Part shown: one piece after another, positions 48,240-59,694 of the stretch
How positions within the stretch are numbered: position 1 is the stretch's first letter
Layout of the letters: each line of letters begins with the position of its first letter
Assembly: GCF_030272615.1 (NCBI RefSeq)
Contig: NC_081407.1
Span: forward strand, 378,826,400-378,890,399
Direction of reading: 5' to 3'
Length of the DNA stretch: 64,000 nt
Source: Cryptomeria japonica
Taxonomy: Eukaryota; Streptophyta; Pinopsida; Cupressales; Cupressaceae
The notes under the pieces: generated by a model
The model's database searches: none
What the model was told of the DNA's origin: nothing
What the model saw: the letters and a program-made list of their open reading frames with translations, nothing else
Made by a program: the position numbers and the translations under genes

Positions 48240-50010
48240 GATGCTAGTTCAGGGGGGGTGAATCAACATATATTAATACTTAATCAATTTAATCATTTAG
48301 TTACCATTCATTCTAATTACCATATGTACAGAGGTAAAGAATTGAAACACAAAAGATAAATCACCCATGAGCAGCAAAAATTAGGTCTAAAACCCAATGA
48401 GGGAAATACCACATTGAGAAATATCCCACTAAATGAAAACAAGTTACAAAGTTTTAGGTTCAAGGCCAAGGAAGCTCACAACTCTTGATTTTGACTTTCA
48501 AGACCAAGGCACACAATCTTAGGGAAAGATACAATGGACTTGCAAACATTGAAGATCACTTCTTGAGGGCAACATATAATAGATCTGAATACAATGAATC
48601 AATAGAGGTGAACTGTGGAAGCATGCATCCTCTGGAATGTTGATTACAATTTATCATTATTGCACATCTGAAACTAACCTCAGAACTACTCAATTAGAGT
48701 TGTTAATATTTGCAAGTTCACAAGAGACACCATACACAAATTCACATCTCACATGTACAACATATATCACCCTTCAAATATATTTCATATTTATATACCA
48801 TTCACAACCAAAGAAACATCAATTAGGTCAGCCTAATTAGATGTAACATGAAGGATATAAATAATCAGCCCAAAAACAACCTTCAAGGCAATATGGAAGG
48901 AAAAGTGAAATGTGTGAAGGATAACACCATGCTGACACACTTTCCTATCCATCCCAGATAAATTATCACAATTTTGTACGGTATCACATGGACCAAAATT
49001 GCACAAGTCAGCTCCAAAAGATAGAATCATTAAATAAAATCAACAAATCTTACTCAAAGCATGATGTGGGCCCCTAGGACTCTATTTTATTCTCAACAGA
49101 GAATCACCCCACTTCAAATAGCCAAATCACTAAGTCACACCACCAAAATAATTAAAGGCGGAGGAATGTAACACATTCCTACAAACTATCATATTGTCAC
49201 TATAAAAGCCAATACTTAGACCATCACAATATTAGTTGTAAATTATTATATTTTAAATAGATTTCTTATAATCTTCTCATATAACCATTTGCATTATCTA
49301 TCACTCATATTCTCTTGCATATTCCTACTTCTAACTACAAATCACACCTATTTCTATATAATTATTATATATTTGTAAAACTCTATTTATTTGAATTTAA
49401 AGTTATTATATTTTATAAACAAAACAATCTTTAGTATATTAAATAATATACACGAATGCGAATATTGAGCATTTCTCCTTTCATTTTAGTATCAAGTAGT
49501 AAGAACATTGTGAGATTGTTGTTTTGAATGGCAGTCTGAAGTGCAACATATTCAATAAGTGTTTGAGATAGGCCAATCTACCAAGGAACTAGATGGTGGG
49601 TAAACTATTTCATTCTATTAGGTGAAGATGTTGCAAAGATGTTATCACCTTTATTCCCTCAACACATCCACACCAACTAATGTTGATAATTTACAGAGGA
49701 AGAAAAGACTGAAGCATTAGGGAAGAGTAGTAAGATCAAGCAACAATTGGTATTTGTTCTTTTGATATATTTATCCATACATTTGTCACATTGAGACCAA
49801 GTGGGTGCGAAAATAAGGCCAACAATAAAGGGTTTAAGATTTTTCTATTATTGGAGAATCCTCATAGAACAAATTGAAGATCCTAGAATGAAAGAAAAAA
49901 AATATTAGCATAGCAATTTAGTTTAGCAATATATTTCACTACTTGTTTCCTCCTTGTACAAAGGTTTTTGCATATCATCATATATTATAATCACATAATT
50001 AGTCAAATTT
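48240..50010. other. Non-coding, repeat-like region
   Basis: Contains a G tract (caGGGGGGGtgaatcaaca near 48251) and moderately complex non-coding DNA up to about 49170. This may be part of an old dispersed element, but no ends or domains can be placed. The rest is AT-rich. Confidence 0.35.
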
Positions 50011-50408
50011 TGTTAGAGTATTCGGGTATTTACTTGATTAATTAAACAATATTTGTTTAATTATTTAAGTTCCCTTTATCTCTTTTACACTTAGCTAACT
50101 TTAGGTGCATAATAATTAATTCTTTTATTAATTATTATGTGCAAACCTAGGTTTTCCCTTTTAGGGTTTCTTGACCTATTAAAGGTTGAGTTCATTCTTT
50201 TCATTGTAAGAAGAAGAAGGAGGATTATTACATTATATTTTGTGAATATTGAGCTCTCTCTTTTTGAGCATATTTTCTATGTATTTCTTTCTTCTGTGAT
50301 TTGCTTCCTCGCTTCTCCTTGTAACAGGTTTTTCAGCTTGCAGAGATCATTTGGGCTCCTGTGGTGTTGTATTTTCTCAACTCTAATAATTTTTACATAT
50401 GCTTATAC
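50011..50408 (+). repeat. Possible solo-LTR-like fragment
   Basis: Begins TGTTAGAGTATTCGGG and holds an AT-rich first half, a TTAGGGTTTC stretch, an (AAG)n run and a CT-rich stretch, the general layout of plant LTRs. No matching second LTR, convincing terminal CA or target duplication could be fixed. Weak call. Confidence 0.22.
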
Positions 50409-52159
50409 TATCTAGTATTATAGAGTCATTTTTTATAGAATTGGTATATCTTCTTTTTATATGTACATTAAACATCATTTTCTTCTAAAATGAAATGTAT
50501 AAGTTATGGTTAGTTATAACTTCCGACTAGTTATAAAAATATTGGTGTTTTTTTTCAAAAACCAATTTTAATCTATTGAAAACATAAGATATGTATAATT
50601 TATATGAAAATTACAATCTAAAATTATAATTTATTGTAAAATAAAATATCTTCTAATTAATTTAGCATTGTGGTTGTTACAATCAAGATTCAAATTTCTA
50701 TTAGGTTATTGAGATTTTAGGTTATGTTCATAGTGAGTAATTGATATCATATCTTTGGATCATTCTTATTATTGTCACAAACTTTTTTTACCACATTGGG
50801 TTGTCAAGACTTTGGTCCATTGAGCTCATGGGTCTTAAAACAAGGTGCTAATGAAATATGAGCCCCCTAGTTCTCATACTTATCCAAAAATAATACTAAA
50901 ATAAATTGCATGTTATTACAATACCATACATTATCTATAATTAAAATAAATTTATATTATTATATTATAATCCATAAGTTAGAAAAAAATAGACGAGATT
51001 AATAGATACTTCTATATTAGAAAAGAATATAAAAAATATTTTTAAGAATAACTCATATATAATTGAAATAAATTTATACTATTATTACAATTTCATCTAA
51101 TATAATTCATAATTTAAGAGGTAGATAAGATTGCGGGATGCTCCAAAGCTAGAAGAGAATAGAAAGATATTCTTTAAATAAATCTATAAAATTAGAAAGA
51201 AAATATAAAAAAGATTTTTAATAAAGATACGTTTTTAATTTAATTTTGATTTTTGATTAATTTTTATATTATTATTTTTCCATTTTTGGTATTGTAAGTG
51301 ATGATTTCATTTATATGAGTAGTTGCATTGGCTATTTAAGGTCTATCATAATCATGTTTGAAATGGTGGTTTATAAAGCTTTAATAATTAGTACCTATAC
51401 TCTTAGAAATTATGTAAAATATACGGATATGTATCAAATTTTGAAAATAAAAATAAAACAAAATCATTTGCCCTTTTTTAAAAAACATGAAGATAAAATA
51501 ACGTACATTTCATTTCACTAGTGTATGCTTAGAATTTTGCACCTGCATAATAGATACAAACAAGACAAGCACACCAATGGGACATTGTATTAGAGATCAA
51601 AATAAATCAAAATATGTTAGTCAATCTAAATATCTCAAAATCATCTCATTGTCCTCTATCTCCAAGGGTCTTCAAGACTCAAGGTGGCCCTCACTTGGAA
51701 GAGCACTTGATCTTTAAGATTACAACCTAAAGAACAAGATTTAAATGATGACCTAGAATCAAAATGGATGCAGCTAAGATCCTAGTTGATTAAATGATTG
51801 AAACTATTGATATGAAGATGATATGAAAAATGGAGGGGTGTTTCCAAATTGATGGATTAAGTGATCTAATTAAGCTAAGATGAAGATGAGAATACTATGA
51901 AATTGATATGCAATTAAGCTAAATATCTAATCTAACACATGATAGAATCTAAACATCATGCAATTAAGATGGCCTAAATTCTTGAGAGATGCACAATGAG
52001 AGCTCCTTGATAACTCGCAAAAACAACTATAATATGGATGCATAAAAGTGGATATTGGGCTCAATAATAATGGGCCCTTTGATATGAGACAAGGGCTCAT
52101 TTTATAGAGTTGAAGGCTTAGGAATGGATGATCAAGATTGATTACTAATCAAGGGTCAA
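50409..52159. other. AT-rich non-coding region
   Basis: No gene or clear element. From about 51540 the sequence becomes more complex and repeat-derived, with many GATATGAA words that continue into the array at 53000. Confidence 0.4.
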
Positions 52160-52171
52160 TATTGAAGGGGG

Positions 52172-52325
52172 AATGTGGTCCCAAGTTGAAAGGCTTAGCC
52201 TTATGACAAATGCCATAAGAGGAAGTGGGTGAGGATCAATGTGGTCCCAGATTTGCAGGCTTAGCCTTGTGACAAGTGTCACAAGGGGGAGAGGATGTAA
52301 TAGTCAATGTGGTCCCACCTTAGGA
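52172..52325. repeat. Tandem repeat, ~67-bp unit
   Basis: AATGTGGTCCCA starts at 52172, 52238 and 52306. The first two full units share AGGCTTAGCCTT.TGACAA and a TGCCATAAGAGG/TGTCACAAGGGG variant. The TG.CA.AAG variants keep imperfect self-complementarity. Confidence 0.65.
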
Positions 52326-53220
52326 GAAGGGGGATATGTGCTCACACATGTGTGAGCAACCTTGGAAGAAACAAAGTGGATTGATTAGGATAATGAGGGT
52401 ATTAGATGAGTTATAGAAGGATATTAGCATAATAATGAAAAATGTAGGAGAATGCAAGTGGAGGAAAATAGACATTTTTAGAAAAATAAAAAAGATTTAT
52501 TTTAGCCAAAAGGGTGCAACTTGCATTTGGAGGATTTGGTAAGTGGGGGGACTATTGACAAATAAATAATGATTTATTTAAATGCAAAGGGACTTTAATG
52601 AAATGAAAATTCAATTAAATGGTAAAAGGGGATTTAATTAAATAAATAAGATTTATTCAATCAAATGGCTAAAGGGTACTTAATTGAACCTTAGTTTAAT
52701 TAATAGGTTAGGCTAGAAGAAATGGATTTTAACCAAATCTTTAATTTGATTAAAAGGTTGATTGAAAGAATAGGGATACTTATTAAACCTTAGTCTAATT
52801 AATAGGTGAATAAATGATGATTAAATGAATAAAATTTATTTAATTAGTTGTGCAAGTTTTAGGTGTCTACATTTTTCCCCTCTTTGAAGCGATGTGTGAC
52901 CACATGTTAATTCAAAGAAAAACGCTCGATACCTTGCCAAAAATTCTTGATATGATGTCGTTGCCAATATTGTCTATATGATGCCCCAGATATGAAGAAT
53001 TGATTTGATATGAAAAGTCGATATGAAGCTGGTGTCGATATGAGACTGATATGAAATTGATATGGAGATTTGATATGATAATGCCCCCTCAGAAGATCAT
53101 TTGTGCACTAAAGGAATGAATGATCTCTCGAAAGAAGAAGAATGTTATTTGAAAGATAGAAGAGTGGATAGTTGATGGCATGCACGAGTTTGATAAGATT
53201 GATTGGATTGATAAGAATGA
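52326..53220. other. Non-coding, repeat-derived region
   Basis: Contains many degenerate words such as TTTAATTAATAGGTTA and GATATGA. At about 52857-52880 the stretch TTTTAGGTGTCTACATTTTT could be an element boundary. No coding domain found. Confidence 0.35.
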
Positions 53221-53690
53221 GATCAAGTCTAGTTTCAGGAATGACACCTCTTGTATAAGACAAAGATGATCAAAACGTTTGGTTTCAGGAATGATATATC
53301 TTGTACAAGACCTGATCAAAACACCTGGTTTCAAGAAAGATATATCATGTATAAGAAATGATAGAATGGATCAGATGAAATGGATTGATAGAATTGATAA
53401 GATTGAGATCAAGTCTAGTTTCAGGAATGACACCTCCTGCATAAGACAAAGATGATCAAAACATCTGGTTTTAGGAACGATATATCCTGTATAAGACCTG
53501 ATCAAAATGTCTGGTTTCAGGAAAGATACATTTTGCATAAGATATGATAGAATAGATTAGATGAAATGGATTGATAGAATTGATAAGATTGAGATTGTCT
53601 GGTTTCAGAAATGATATATCGATCCTATATAAGACCTGATCAAACCGTATGATTCCAAGAAAGATACATCTTGTATACGATATGATAGAT
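53221..53690. repeat. Tandem array, ~185-bp unit built from ~55-bp modules
   Basis: Three larger units start near 53221, 53405 and 53590 (GATTGAGAT...). Each carries modules of the form CTGGTTTCAGGAATGATATA-TC-TGTATAAGAC-TGATCAAAA and ends GATAGAATGGAT.AGATGAAATG. Diverged relatives of the module occur at 54735-54965. No coding frame fits. Confidence 0.7.
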
Positions 53691-53759
53691 GAGAGTTGGA
53701 TGAATGATGAAGATATGAAAGTGAAGAAAGATTCTATGATGATGTGATAGATATGCATG

Positions 53760-54734
53760 TGATGTGACTAGATGATAATGATGATGATGATATGCAACTA
53801 AATACAAATTTTAGGAATGATATGAAAAATGCAACTAGGCACTTAACAATGATATGAAACCTGATATGAAATGCACTCTTGTTCTTGATATTGTCACCTT
53901 TTTGATCATATTAGATATGCTTCCTTTTTATCATCATTGAGCCCTTGATTTGTTGAAACTTGATACAAGCGTCATGGTATAATTAAACCATAACGACCTA
54001 AGTATAAATTACATGGATTTTGATATTGCAAGACGACACAAGCATTGAAGTATAATTGAACCAAGACAACCTGAGTGTTGCTTGCATAAACAAACAAGAG
54101 TTAACCTTTGTCCTATACAAATTGGAAATGTCCTCAGTGATATGCCACCGGATCATGTTGTAGAATTAATTTGCATAGTAAAAAGGCTTCACTCAAAACC
54201 AACAAACAAATAAATTATCATACTCCTTCCTTGCTTCTCTCATTTCAAGACATCCTTGATTTTCTTGGGAGATATGAGAAGAAAAAATTGAAATAACCAT
54301 AGATATTTACATGCATGCTATCCTATGTATTTTTGTCGGATAAAACATCTTGCAAATGCCTCGTTGTTTGGTTTTGATTAGCTTATGTGTCTTTGTTTTA
54401 TCATTGATTGCCATGATCTTGTTTTCATCTTGATGTGTTTTTTGTGATCGATTATCTTTTTGAAACCCAAAGGTGATCTTCCCCCAACAAGATTAGGATT
54501 TTTCCCCCACTGTAGATACTACTTACGATATGGAATATGTACATTGACCACCAAGCCATGGTGGGATATGATACAGATAACTATTCAAATAATCAAGGAA
54601 AATGACTAAGTTAAGTATGTCTAGAGATGAAACATGTCCTGCCATCAATTGATAAAGATAAGACTAACTAGAACAAAATCCAATAGTCATATTGATCTAT
54701 GTCATTGTTTTGATTTATTCGATGATTGATAAGA
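53760..54734. other. Non-coding region
   Basis: Short GATGAT run near 53773-53790 and otherwise unremarkable sequence. No gene seen. Confidence 0.35.
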
Positions 54735-54965
54735 ATATTTGGTTTCAAAGAGTGAGTACCTCATATAAGACCGATATATCTAGTTTCGAGTGTACATAAA
54801 CCTATATAAGAAATGTTGATGTTGATGTTAATAGATGGATTGATTAACAAGACTCAATGATTGATAGGAATGTCTGGTTTCAAAGAGTGAGTACCCCGTA
54901 TAAGACTGATTTGTCTGGTTTCAAGCGTACCTATCCCTGTATAAGACATGTTGATATTGATATAT
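54735..54965. repeat. Second block of TGGTTTCA...TATAAGAC modules
   Basis: Four modules in two pairs: TTTGGTTTCAAAGAGTGAGT-ACC..-TATAAGAC and TCTGGTTTCAAGCGTAC-TAT-CCTGTATAAGAC, plus two variants. Pairs are about 135 bp apart. Clearly related to the modules at 53221-53690. Confidence 0.65.
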
Positions 54966-56956
54966 TTTGAGTAATGAATTGATTAACAAGACATGTGATC
55001 AATTTGATTGCAAACTTCAAAATTTTTCCCGTTGTTGATTTGATGGGTGGGCCATGCGTTCATGCTTTGATTTTCAATTTTTTTTTTTTGGATCTTTTTG
55101 GATTAGAAGAAAGATGTATTTGGTTGCCCCAATGTATAGCAAGACAAGGAATATTATGAATGGATGACTGAAATGTTGAGGTGGAAATGAATAGGAGAAA
55201 GATGAAGGTAGCTTATGAGGAGACATGTCGAGAGTTTTTTGAAATCATGTTTTTGTCTTTAGTTTTGATCAAGATCAAGGATGGAAAAAGGGGATATGGA
55301 TGGAGATAGGATATGGATAGGAGAAACAAGATCATAGATAATGATAGATGATGGAAGAAATGAATAGTTAGGATAGATGGTATGGAGCAAAAGCACCATA
55401 AGGTTTTAGGACCAGCATAATATTGTTTCTCAGCTCGTATGATACAATCAAGTTAGTCAGATGCGCTACCATTGGCATTATGTTTACCCACTTTCCCTCC
55501 GCAGTCTGCTTTGGACTGAGAAAGAGAGGAGGTGTAAGAAGAAGCCGCTAGAACGGGTGGGAGGCCCCGGGAAGATTAGTTGTTAAGGACCCCTAGTTGG
55601 ATAGTAGAAAATCTATGAAGGCCATCCCTACTGAGGGTGAAGGATTACCATTAATCAAGATCGTAGATAGCACTAGATGAATTTAGATAGGGTAATGGAT
55701 ATTGGAGGAAGGATAATGGGAGACGTGATATGAAGAATAGAGTGGATGAAACGTTGACCCCAAGTATAGAGGTCTCTATTTGCAAAGAGGTGATATGTAA
55801 GATTGTCATAGTTTTTAGCACCACTTGAATAAGTGTTCCTGAAATTTTTCAAAGATAGAGACCCAACCCACACTTAGAACCTCCAAAAAATTCAACCGAA
55901 CATATCTAGCAACTAGGAAGTAGACTCAAAAGGGAAGAAGAATCCCAAACTAGATCAAGGTACTTAGTCTTTGACTACCCATGTGTGTCCAATTCGGTTC
56001 ATTCCAACTCATACGATCATTGTAATCTTCAGAATCCAACATGGCTAGCTAGTAGCTACATGAGTTACCCTGACTTCAAAAGCATCCTAGATAGAGCTTC
56101 ACTGCCAACAAGAATCCATAGATTTGATGAGGTTAGCACTATAATATTACAAATATTGATCTATTTCTAGCCAAACATCCATAGCCCTGATGGAGTTACT
56201 TGCATGTTCCCATAGCCAAGCATTTTGATATTGCATTTCATTGCATCTTTTCTTGATATTTCTTTTCTTGCTCATGCTTTTGATCTTTTGATATTTCTTT
56301 TTTCTCTTTATTTTTCTTACATTGGCTTGTAAGTGATGAAACTTACATGGGTCTAATAATTATAGTGGCACTAAAGCAAGATTTTAGAATTTTCACTAGC
56401 CATATCTTCGACTAAGAGATCACAATGATTTAGAGAAATTGATTAAGTGTATGAAATATAGTAATCAAAAGATGTTGGTACCAAGATACAATAAGTGGTT
56501 CTTAACTGGATTGAGTGTGTATTCAAACCAAAATAAAATGTTAAAGAGGAACAACATCAGATTCTGAAGCATTTCATGAATAGATATCGAGGAAAACAAC
56601 TGAACATGAGATTCGAGCATGGTCAAGCATGTGACAAAATGACACAAATGCCTATTTCAAAAATGATGAATTTATGCAAAGGATTGAATGAAAGGGATAG
56701 AAGGATAGAAAAGAGGTATTGTATAATAGATAGAATGTTTGAAGATTTGTGCAAGGATAGATGGAAATATATTCAAGATGAGTGTGGGTACACAACTCGA
56801 GAAGTGATGAAGAAATGGAGGAAAATTGAGTTTTGGGTCATAAAGACCCAAAATAGATAAAGGAAATGATGGGAGAATAGTTTTGGAAATATGTCTAGAT
56901 AGATGGTTGAAAGAAGTTCAAATATGTGTGCCTTGGGTACTTGTAAGAAGTTGTGT
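54966..56956. other. Non-coding region with tRNA-like motif
   Basis: No gene supported. The stretch 55430-55620 is less AT-rich and contains a tRNA D-arm-like motif on the minus strand at 55454-55475. Frames at 55673-56860 show no domain. Confidence 0.35.
55454..55475 (-). other. tRNA D-arm / box A-like motif
   Basis: The minus strand contains CAATGGTAGCGCATCTGACT, very close to positions of plant tRNA-Trp spanning the D arm and the start of the anticodon stem. The acceptor stem, anticodon loop and T arm are not recognisable, so it is not a tRNA gene. It may be the head of an old tRNA-derived SINE or a coincidence. Confidence 0.3.
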
Positions 56957-56978
56957 CCACTTTTTGGCCAAAAAGTGG
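56957..56978. repeat. 22-bp perfect palindrome
   Basis: CCACTTTTTGG followed directly by its reverse complement. The half-site CCACTTTTTGGCC resembles the CCCACTTTTTG at the ends of the MITE-like element at 35818-36810. Confidence 0.7.
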
Positions 56979-58149
56979 AATTTTTTCCCCTTTTTTTTCG
57001 ATTTCATCCTGTTTGACCTAAATATTTGAGGCACTTAAATAATTAATCTTGAAAAAATTAGTAAAAGAAAATGTAGTGCTCGAAGTTCTACTTTCCAAAT
57101 ATGTAATTTATTTTAATACCCCAAAAATGAAGTTTGAATAGACATTACTAAAACCAATAGTTTAAAAGTCACTTTTCAGGATCATACCATGCCTGTGTAC
57201 GAGAAGCATTTTTTGACCTAAATGAAAGTATTTTTATAAATCCTTTTGGGAAAAGATCTATAACTCACTCACTTTTGATGAGAATATTTTTTTGTAATTT
57301 TTTTCTGCATTTTTGTTTTTTTGTTAATTTTTTATTGGGCATAATAATTATTTTGACAAATTCTTGTGTACAACAAGTATAATTTGACCTAAACTTAACA
57401 TTTTTTTTTCTTTTTTCAAACTGTATAGAATTGTCTCTAGTTTCATACCATATAATTTTTTTCCCAAAAAACATAGAGACAAAAAAGTTATTAAAAAATT
57501 AAAAAACCCTGTTATTTCAAGTTTATGGACCTCTTTCATTAGTAATTATTTTAAAACTAAAAATATTGATCTATTTTATTAAAAAATTACATATTTAGAA
57601 TCAAGAAAGTCTCTACTATAATTGGTTTTCATTATTTAAAAAAATTCTGAAAATTTGATGTTCAGATATATTTTTGAAGTTATTATTTTATATCAAGATT
57701 GATTTGGCCTTCAAGTTGCAGGTCAAACCAAGTCCAAGCCAAAGGGTCGGCTCTCCAAGCCATTTCCCAAGCCAAAACCAAAGCTACAACTGAACCAAAG
57801 TTTGAAATTTTTAGAAATGGGATCCCGTTTCATTTTTTAAAATAATTAAAAACACATTTAGCAAATGGGATCCCATTTAGAAAACACAATGGGATCTTGT
57901 TTCCCTTTTATTTTTATTTTTTGATTTAATTTTTTAATTTAATTTTAAAAAAAACAAAACAAACAAACAAAAAAAACTATATATACATGTAATATAACAT
58001 TTAAGTGTAAGTCACATTTCCCTTTGTCTTTTTCCTTACTTATACTTTAAGTTATATTTAATGTATATATTGGCAGAATATTTGAGAGTGGTTTCAGATC
58101 TCTAGGAGTTATAATGCAAATTCTAGATTTTAGAATATCTTATAAATTG
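56979..58149. other. AT-rich non-coding region
   Basis: No gene. Contains a perfect palindrome aaatgggatcccattt near 57862-57877, with related words (atgggatcttgtttccc) close by. The AT-rich stretch resembles the interior of the MITE-like element in composition only. Confidence 0.4.
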
Positions 58150-58865
58150 TGAGATAATAGGATCTATAATGTCATAATACAACCTATTATGTCATAATAG
58201 GTCCCATTTTGACATAATAGGTCCTATTGTGACATAATACGACCTATTAAGTCATAATACGTCCTATTATGTCATAAGACCCCTTAAGAGGGCCTATTAT
58301 GATATTATATCTCTTACTAGGACCTATTATGACTCAAGACCCCTTAGTAGGACCTATTATGATATAATAGGATCGATTATCACATAACAGGACCTATTAT
58401 GTCATAATAGGTCCTATAATGTCATAAGACCCCTTAAGAGGACGTGTCATGTCATAATAGGTCCTATTATATCATAAGACCCCTTAAGAGGACCTATTAT
58501 GACATTATACCCCTTAGTAAGACCTATTGAAGGGTATTATGTCATAATAGGACTGATTATGACATAATAGGACCTATGATGACATAATAGATCATATTAT
58601 GTCATTATAGGTCCTATTATGACATCGTAGGTCATATTATGTCATAAAACCCCTTAAGAGGACCTATTATGACTTTATACCCCTTAGTAGGACTTGTTAA
58701 GGGGTATTATGTCATAACATGACTTATTGTGACCTAATAGGTCCTATTATGTCATAATAGGTCTTATTATGTCATAAGACCCCTTAAGAGGACCTATTAT
58801 GACATTATACCTCTTACTAGGACCTATTATGACATAAGACCCCTGAGTAGCACCTATTATGACAT
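58150..58865. repeat. Palindromic minisatellite (CCTATTATGTCATAATAGG)
   Basis: About 700 bp made of short modules of about 20-23 bp in which GACATAATAGG alternates with CCTATTATGTC, so neighbouring modules are inverted repeats of one another. A second module, AAGACCCCTTAAGAGG, itself nearly palindromic, punctuates the array (near 58275, 58428, 58485, 58645 and 58768), giving a loose higher-order period. Dense self-complementarity makes hairpins or cruciforms likely. No coding role. Confidence 0.88.
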
Positions 58866-58870
58866 ATGTA

Positions 58871-59430
58871 GAGAAAGATAAGTTGGTTGGGAGAGAGAGA
58901 TGGTACGTTTAGAGAGAGATAGAGAGGTATATATAGGGAAATATAGGTAGGTAGGGGGTAAGGGGAGGTGTATAGAGAGAGCGGAGATAAAGAGTAAAGA
59001 GTTAAGGAGGTGACAGAGAGAGGTAGAGACAGTTTTGGATTTTGGGAGAGAGGGGACAAAGTGAGATAGAGAGGTAGAGAGGGGATGGAAGGGACATAAA
59101 ATTAGAGAGGGAATGAGGGAAGGGTGAAGAGATAGAGGGAGAGATAGATGTTGGTAGGGAGGAAGTGAAAGGTATGTAAAGAGAGATAGATAGTATATGT
59201 AGAGAAATAAAGGTAGGTAGGGAGTAAGGGGAAGTGTAGAGAGAGATGAGATAGAGAGTAGAGAGTTAAGTATGTGAGAGAGAGGTAGAGATAAGTCTAG
59301 ATTTTGGGAGAGAAAGGAGAGAGTTAGATAAAGAGGTAGAGAGGAAATAGAGGGGAGATAAAAGTAGAGAGGGAAGAAGGGAGGGTTAGAGAGAGATAGA
59401 GATAGAGAGATAGAGAGTGGAAGAGAGATG
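58871..59430. repeat. Purine-rich tandem duplication, ~269-bp unit
   Basis: GA-rich sequence (agagagagatagagaggta). The stretch from about 58871-59170 recurs at about 59140-59430 with period 269, for example GGTACGTTTAGAGAGAGATA at 58902 against GGTATGTAAAGAGAGATAGA at 59171, and AGGTAGGTAGGG..TAAGGGG in both. The minus-strand frame here (Ser/Leu/Tyr/Pro-rich) is only the translation of the GA repeat. Confidence 0.85.
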
Positions 59431-59694
59431 TATCAACCAGATCTTCTACATGTACATCGAATCCATCTACTAATTACTTTCTATATTGGCGGTCGGAACA
59501 ATTAGATCATTCTAAGACTGATTGTCACACAAAATTATTGATGTAACATCTTGATAAATGTATTGTTGGAAAGGAAATACACCTTTTAATTGCCCTCCTT
59601 GCAATCCCCCAGATCCTCTAGAATACTCCTTATCTAAATGTTTTATTTCCAACTCTAAGATTTCTTTGTTTTGATTAATAAAAGTAGGATAGGC
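59431..59694. other. Spacer
   Basis: No gene. Near 59665 the plus strand reads TTTGTTTTGATTAATAAAAG, on the minus strand CTTTTATTAATCAAAACAAA. This resembles the 3' end of a retroelement lying to the right. Confidence 0.35.

Noticed and set aside
48637-48840. 67-residue plus-strand frame
   Set aside because: Thr/Tyr/Ile-rich with no domain, no codon structure and no neighbouring exon.
55454-55475. A functional tRNA gene
   Set aside because: Only a D-arm-like segment is present. Acceptor stem, anticodon loop and T arm cannot be formed.
57862-57877. Perfect palindrome aaatgggatcccattt
   Set aside because: A single copy of a short AT-rich palindrome with a BamHI-like core and no array. Not enough to call a feature of interest.
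58817-59059. Minus-strand frame of Ser/Leu/Pro/Tyr repeats
   Set aside because: It is just the translation of the purine-rich tandem repeat.
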